A DNA stretch of 64,000 nucleotides from Chinchilla lanigera. Taxonomy: Eukaryota; Chordata; Mammalia; Rodentia; Chinchillidae. Under the pieces are notes generated by a model. That model saw nothing but the letters and a program-made list of their open reading frames with translations. It was not told where the DNA came from and ran no database searches. A program made the translations under genes and the position numbers. Positions within the stretch are counted from its first letter, which is position 1. The number at the start of each line of letters is the position of its first letter. Shown here one piece after another: positions 58,866-64,000 of this stretch. Location: positions 13,105,106 through 13,169,105 of the forward strand of contig NW_004955459.1 of assembly GCF_000276665.1 (NCBI RefSeq). The letters are read 5' to 3'.

Positions 58866-59258
58866 TTTATATATTTTTGTTTGTAAATGTCTTGCTTTTG
58901 GGGTGGTTTGGTATTTTTGTATCATGGTAAGCTTCTGCTGCTATAAACATGAGTGCATATATATCTCTGTGATATGACGGTTTTGGTTCCTCTGGGAAGA
59001 TGCTCAAAAGGGGAATAGCTGGATGGAATGGGATCTCTAATCCTAGTTTTTTAAAGGAACCTCCACACTGATTTCCACAGAAGTTGTACACGTCTACATT
59101 CCTATCAACAGTGGAGAATGATTGATTTTTCCCCACAGCCCCTCCAGCATTTGATAGTGGTTGATTTTTTGATGATAGCCATTCTTCCTGGGGTAAGATG
59201 GAATATCGTTATTTTAATTTGCATTTCTCAGATGACTAATGATGTTGAACTTTTTTTA
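58866..59258 (-). mobile_element. LINE-1 3' ORF2 segment, antisense half of an inversion
   Basis: Complement of L1 corresponding to about 7468-7850 of the sense L1: 'gcttctgctgctataaac', 'aacctccacactgatttcc', and 'tcagatgactaatgatgttg' just before the break. It is better preserved than the surrounding old L1. Confidence 0.88.
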
Positions 59259-59272
59259 TATATTTATTTGCT

Positions 59273-59452
59273 CTTTTTTTTTGCACATCAAAAGAAATCA
59301 CCAACAGAGTAAAGAGACAACCCACAAATTGGGTAAAATTTTTAGTCAACTGTCCCTCAGACAAAGGAATTCTATCTGGAATTATAAAGAATTAAAAAAA
59401 TTAGATCCGCAAAATTCAAAGACTCAATCCAAAAATGGGCATTTGGGATAAA
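59273..59452 (+). mobile_element. LINE-1 ORF2 segment, sense half of an inversion
   Basis: 'ttgcacatcaaaagaaatc', 'accaacagagtaaag', 'agtcaactgtccctcagac' and 'aatccaaaaatggg' match 7255-7428 of the sense L1 nearly base for base. It lies head to head with the preceding antisense segment. It continues the same L1 immediately upstream in element coordinates, with about 40 bases lost at the join. Confidence 0.9.
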
Positions 59453-60600
59453 TACCTTCTTTCTTTTGACTTAAATATTACAAAATACCTGCCCTCAATT
59501 TCAGAAATTCTGTCCTTTTTTTGCCCTTGTATGTATGTAGGAAGTTCTCTGTTCCATTCAGCATTTCAGTAATTGAATTTTCAGCTACAGTATTTCTTGT
59601 TGATTTTTTTCAGTTATTGCTCTTCTTGGTGAATTTCTCATTCACATTCTGATTAGTGTTTCATTTTTTTCATTGCTTATTTTCATTCTCTTGTATTTCA
59701 TTGTGTTTTCTTGGATCATTATTTTAAATTTTGGGGGGCTTTTCATAAATTTCCTTCAAATTAAAATCTTTTTTTTTTGGAGAAATTTTCTCTGGACATT
59801 GTCAGCCATGCTTATGAGTGCCTCAAAATCTAAACTGCAGGAGTTATGAAAGTCATTGTGACATTGCAAATAAAAGGTATATTTCTTATGGTCTCACAAA
59901 GTTGAGGTCTGATGGCTGTGAGGCTTTTGGTTAGACCTGCCATAGTCTCAGTTATGTGGGACGTGGAGAAGACTGGCTCCATTCCCTCAGGACAAGTTCA
60001 GTGCTATAAATGTTGTGGCACAATAGGTACTGTACCAGAGCCAAAGAATGTCAAGTTACCTTCTCTAGTCCCCATTGTATGAGCACAGGGGTGCTGGAGT
60101 GCATGGCACAGTTGTCATCAACTTTGGCTTTGAAATACATAGGGAGACAGACATCCCCAAGTTCTGTGAGGCAGTGACGATTGCTCCTAGGGCTTAGAGC
60201 ATTGTTAGATTTATCCTACAGCTCCAAAAAAAAGCTATCTTTCCCATGTCTCAGGAGAAAGACACCGGTGATTCAGACATTAACTGCTGTGGATGTGAAA
60301 AGATGTTCCTTAGATTTTGGGGAATGTACAAGTAGCATTTGAGCTTGTTGCATTGGTGTTTATGCTCCTGGATTGGAGATGTGAAACTAAGACTCTGAAA
60401 CAGTAGCTGCAGTCCCAAGATTGGAGTCTGGGAGACATGTTCTAATCCTCACTGGGGAAGAATGAGTAAGACTCAGGCTTGTAGCTTTGGGAGTTGCTGG
60501 TTATAAACTTGTAGGATGAGAAGGAAGCCAGCTTATGCCCAGCGAGGGGATTATCAGTTCAAGTATTCTCATAAGCCCGAGTGTGGAGCTGCTGGCCCTT
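59453..60600. other. Possible L1 5' region, unassigned
   Basis: T-rich text ('cagaaattctgtccttttt', 59498; 'ttctcattcacattctg', 59635) then becomes a GC-richer G/T-rich block from about 59780. This is what an antisense L1 ORF1 and 5' untranslated region would look like. The assignment is by style only. Confidence 0.35.
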
Positions 60601-63600
60601 AAGATTAAATGGCATCTAGTGAGTTTTGTCATATTTTGTGTTCTAGGAATTGTGGAACTTCCAAATGACTATCCTCTCTTTGAATAGAAAAGTCACTTGT
60701 ACAACCCCCAGCTCCCTCCAAATTATTAACCCCAGATCAGTCTTTGGACATTTCAGCTATAGTATTTTTATTAAGCAGGCTCCTGGTCATGAAAGTGTTA
60801 ATTCTGTGAGTATTTGTTATTTTTTCCCCATGGATGAACCTAGCATTTTACTTTGCTATTTCTGAGACTTTGTTCCCTGTCTCATTACTTCTTGGCAGTA
60901 GACAGTACCTTATCTCTTTCTGATTCATGAGGGTTCACTTCTGGAAGAATGATTGTACTTGGCCTAGATCAATTCATCATCAGAGCTAGATGAAATAATC
61001 TGAGATAATGGTCAATTCATACATCAGCAGTAGCTTTGCTATGTACTGAGATAAATTAAGGTACTCCCTGTGAATATGTTCACATATCTGCCCAAGGCAT
61101 TTCCTTTGTATAATTCTATAATATGTTATCATCAATTGTGAAGGTCCCTGGAAGTTTGTATTTCATAATTTATAATTATATCTTGATTTCAATTTAGCAG
61201 AAGTTTTAATTCATTATTTACTCCACGTTTTTAAGAACAAAAAGTGGATTACAAAAATGTTATCTGTTTTCAAATGCAGTAACATATTTTAGCCAAGTAC
61301 ATTGTTTCTTCATTTGTTTCATCTTTCTAAAAGTCATTTTTTTCAAATATTTCAACTCTTCTACCATGCATCTTATAGCTTCTCAGAGCACAGTTAGATA
61401 AATTGACAAAAGGAATCAATGGAGGGGTGAGGCATCTTTTAAAAGACAAAACCTTACAGAAAAGTCAATTTTATTCTTTTCTTATAATTTACATGGTGTA
61501 TATGATTGATGCTTTACATGATTTATATGATTTGTGCTGAACAGACCCAAAAGGAATAACATATTTGCCTTATGGTGGGTATACCAAACAAACTCAAGGA
61601 AAGGAAACTAATTCATTTATCTGACTTGGAAATTTTTAGACAATGCATATTTAATTTAAGGGAGAAATGGCAACTTTTACCTCCCCATTAGTAATGTCTG
61701 TCAGCTTTTGTCCAGATGCAAACAATTAATTACAACAAAAGGACTCACATAATATGAAATGTTTTAAATTTGTATTAAATGTGGTATGTATACAAAACAA
61801 TTTCTATAGTATTTTAGCAGAGAATAAATACCAGTGTCATAATTTGAAAGTTAAAAGTATCACTGAATAAGAGACATTTAATTAAAGTGGACTACTATAA
61901 AACAATTTCTGAAGTTTTTAAATTTGGATGGACAAAGACTACTTCCTCATTTTGATTAACCTCTGAAGCAAATGTAGCTTTTCTTTAAATATTAATTGAA
62001 TAAAATAAAAATAAAGATGATTATTTACAGTGCCTGTAACTGAAGCAATAGATACTTTCACAGTCATTTACAGCTGTTTCAGATATTTAAAATGTGTTGT
62101 GACTTTTTTTCAAAATTGCAGTAGTTACACTCCATGCCAGAAAGCATGTGATCACAGTCATCTTGTAAGATGTTTCCAGGAAGCAGCCCAGGCAGTACTT
62201 CTAAACCATTTAAGCATCATAAGGTTAAGCTGCATGGTGAAACACATTACCTTCTTCTAATTGCATGGGAATCAATATTTGCAAAAAGGTGAGTTTTTTT
62301 TAAGGTTTATAAAATGCAGCTGTGAATGAGAACTTCCAAGGGGACAAGATTAGGATTTGTATTTTTGAAAATGTTTTTTTTTTTTTTTGATAGCATATTA
62401 CAAAGCAAACTATCAAACTGCCAAAGGAAAGATATTCCTCAGTGTAGTAACAGCCCATGTTCCACAAAAGAAAAACGAAATTCAAATTTGTTAATGAACT
62501 GGGAAAATTTGAAGTGATTCAAATTTTAAATGATGTTGTGTGTTACAATTGATGCACTTCTATATATCCATATGGTTCTAGATATTCTCCTTGAAATCAG
62601 TCATCAAGAAATCGATAGTCTTGTTACTCTTAAACCTTTCCATTTGAAATTGGGCAAAACTTTCATGGTATCCATCCTTATTGTTATAATATTATTATTA
62701 CTGCTGATTAGGTATATCCTGATGTAATTAGAGAAAAATTGACTTTTAGTGTGTACTTTTTGAAAGCAATTTGAAAATGACAAAGATATTTCTTGAATTT
62801 CTTCTATTTTGTAGAACATCATTTTTCTGAAAATAAAAGCTTCATCTTCATACTACAGATGGAACACCTGCAATGCTTGAAAAACCTTTTTCCCCTACTT
62901 TAACAAGAAAGTAAGCGCCTCTTGTTACTATGTGTTGCTTTTACAGAGATTTGCACTGACATTAAGGATTCTTGTAACAGTCCTGGAAATTTTGTCAACA
63001 AATTTAAAAGTCATGAGCTTTATCATTTCAAAAAGATTTTGTCAAGAAACTGGGGCAGAGCACTAAGTGCTTCTTGACCACTCAAAAGTTTCAAGAAGAC
63101 AGATGGTATTTGAAGTAAAGTTTGAGTCGAAAGCTTACTTGGACCATGGTCAAGTGTGTCTTTTACTTTTACTTTTATAAGAAAAGGAAAACCCATTGAG
63201 TAAATGTTACATCTAACATAATGAAATTGTAGTTTCTGTGAAAGCTAACTGTAATGGTAAATGAGATAATAAGAGTGGTACCTAATGTCATAGAGTCCCT
63301 TCCCCCAGCCCTCTCCAGAGATGAAATCAGCTGAAGGAGCAGCAGGAACGTGGTTTTAAGCAATGAGAAGAGGTTCCACCAGAAATGAACCCTGACCACA
63401 TCTTGATCGTGGAATTTCAGAATTCTGAGAAGAATAAATTATGCTGCTTAAACCATTAAGCCTGTATTTTCTTAAGACATTCCAGACTACAGATACAAAT
63501 TGCAAGGTGGAAGCTACATGGCTTCTTCTAAAGTTACACGAAAAGTATATATATAAAAAAATAGTTAATCATGAGGAAACTTATATATAGATAGTTACAT

Positions 63601-64000
63601 ATACTATACTTGAGATAAACCAATTCTAAAACACAAAACTTAAAGAATTTTCTAATATCTATAACTAGGGATTTTTTTCTGGAACAGTACTTAAAAATGT
63701 AAAATATGAAATTTAGTATTGAAGATATTTTCTACACTTGCGATAATATTTTACATTAATAAAAAGAGAATACATATACATCATATAACTGGGAGGGAGT
63801 TAGTATTCAGGAAACTTAAACAAAATTACAAATGAATAGAACAATTATGTAAATAGATAAGTAGAAAGTCCATATTGCTAGTAAGATAGAACTCTTAGCT
63901 TGATTTGATGAAGTTTAACAATAAAAGCCAAAGCAATATGCAATACTTGGAAGGAGCTTTATTATTTAGGTTTATGATATTCACCTGCTACTTTTAGCAC
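60601..64000. other. AT-rich unrecognised DNA
   Basis: About 3.4 kb with no SINE, LTR or L1 landmark that I can support. Open frames (up to 76 codons, for example 62030-62260) show no domain or splice context. This is the largest stretch without a recognised repeat apart from 0.9-3.7 kb. Confidence 0.4.

Noticed and set aside
1..64000. CRISPR arrays, operons, riboswitches, prophage or other prokaryotic systems
   Set aside because: No regular repeat-spacer arrays or dense coding. The SINE, LINE and LTR content is mammalian.

Overview
This window is intergenic or deep-intronic DNA from a placental mammal, and most likely from a non-murid rodent. The evidence is the interspersed repeats. There are tRNA-Ala-derived ID SINEs, B1 (7SL-derived) SINEs, B1-ID dimers, rodent-type L1 with a common 3' UTR, and many MaLR (ERVL-type) LTRs. 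No B2 SINE was seen, which argues against mouse and rat relatives. The young ID copies share an unusual 'GGTACCGG' 3' end. A beaver/kangaroo-rat/squirrel-side lineage is plausible, but I cannot name the species from sequence alone. The DNA is AT-rich. I found no host protein-coding exon that I can support: the open frames are short and lie in repeats or low-complexity DNA.

Layout. 0-3.7 kb: mostly unrecognised AT-rich DNA with one old LTR fragment. 3.7-8.4 kb: a full-length U6 snRNA pseudogene fused directly to a 5'-truncated sense L1. The pair is bounded by one 11-bp target-site duplication and is the most notable object here. 8.8-12.2 kb: SINEs and a 100-N gap. 12.2-15.6 kb: an old antisense L1 plus a GC-richer block. 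16-22 kb: scattered SINEs, several with clear duplications, and an LTR. 22.7-27.1 kb: two antisense L1 pieces. 27.3-31.5 kb: a cluster of MaLR elements, one with internal sequence. 34.3-41.2 kb: antisense L1s carrying nested insertions. 41.2-45.6 kb: largely unrecognised, with a GC-richer block holding a 151-codon frame. 45.6-46.7 kb: a B1-ID dimer and an LTR with a second, inverted LTR inside it. 48.3-53.1 kb: a near-complete minus-strand MaLR retroelement disrupted by a large purine repeat, SINEs, LTRs and an L1 tail. 53.1-59.5 kb: more antisense L1, including one inverted (twin-priming-like) fragment. 59.5-64 kb: nothing firmly recognised.

Nothing here forms a pathway or operon. The biology is layered retrotransposition: L1 machinery mobilising L1, U6, ID and B1 RNAs, over an older layer of LTR elements. 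Nesting and target-site duplications give a relative insertion order. Coordinates of old, diverged elements are approximate (tens of bases). Family names at subfamily level need a repeat-library search, which I could not run.
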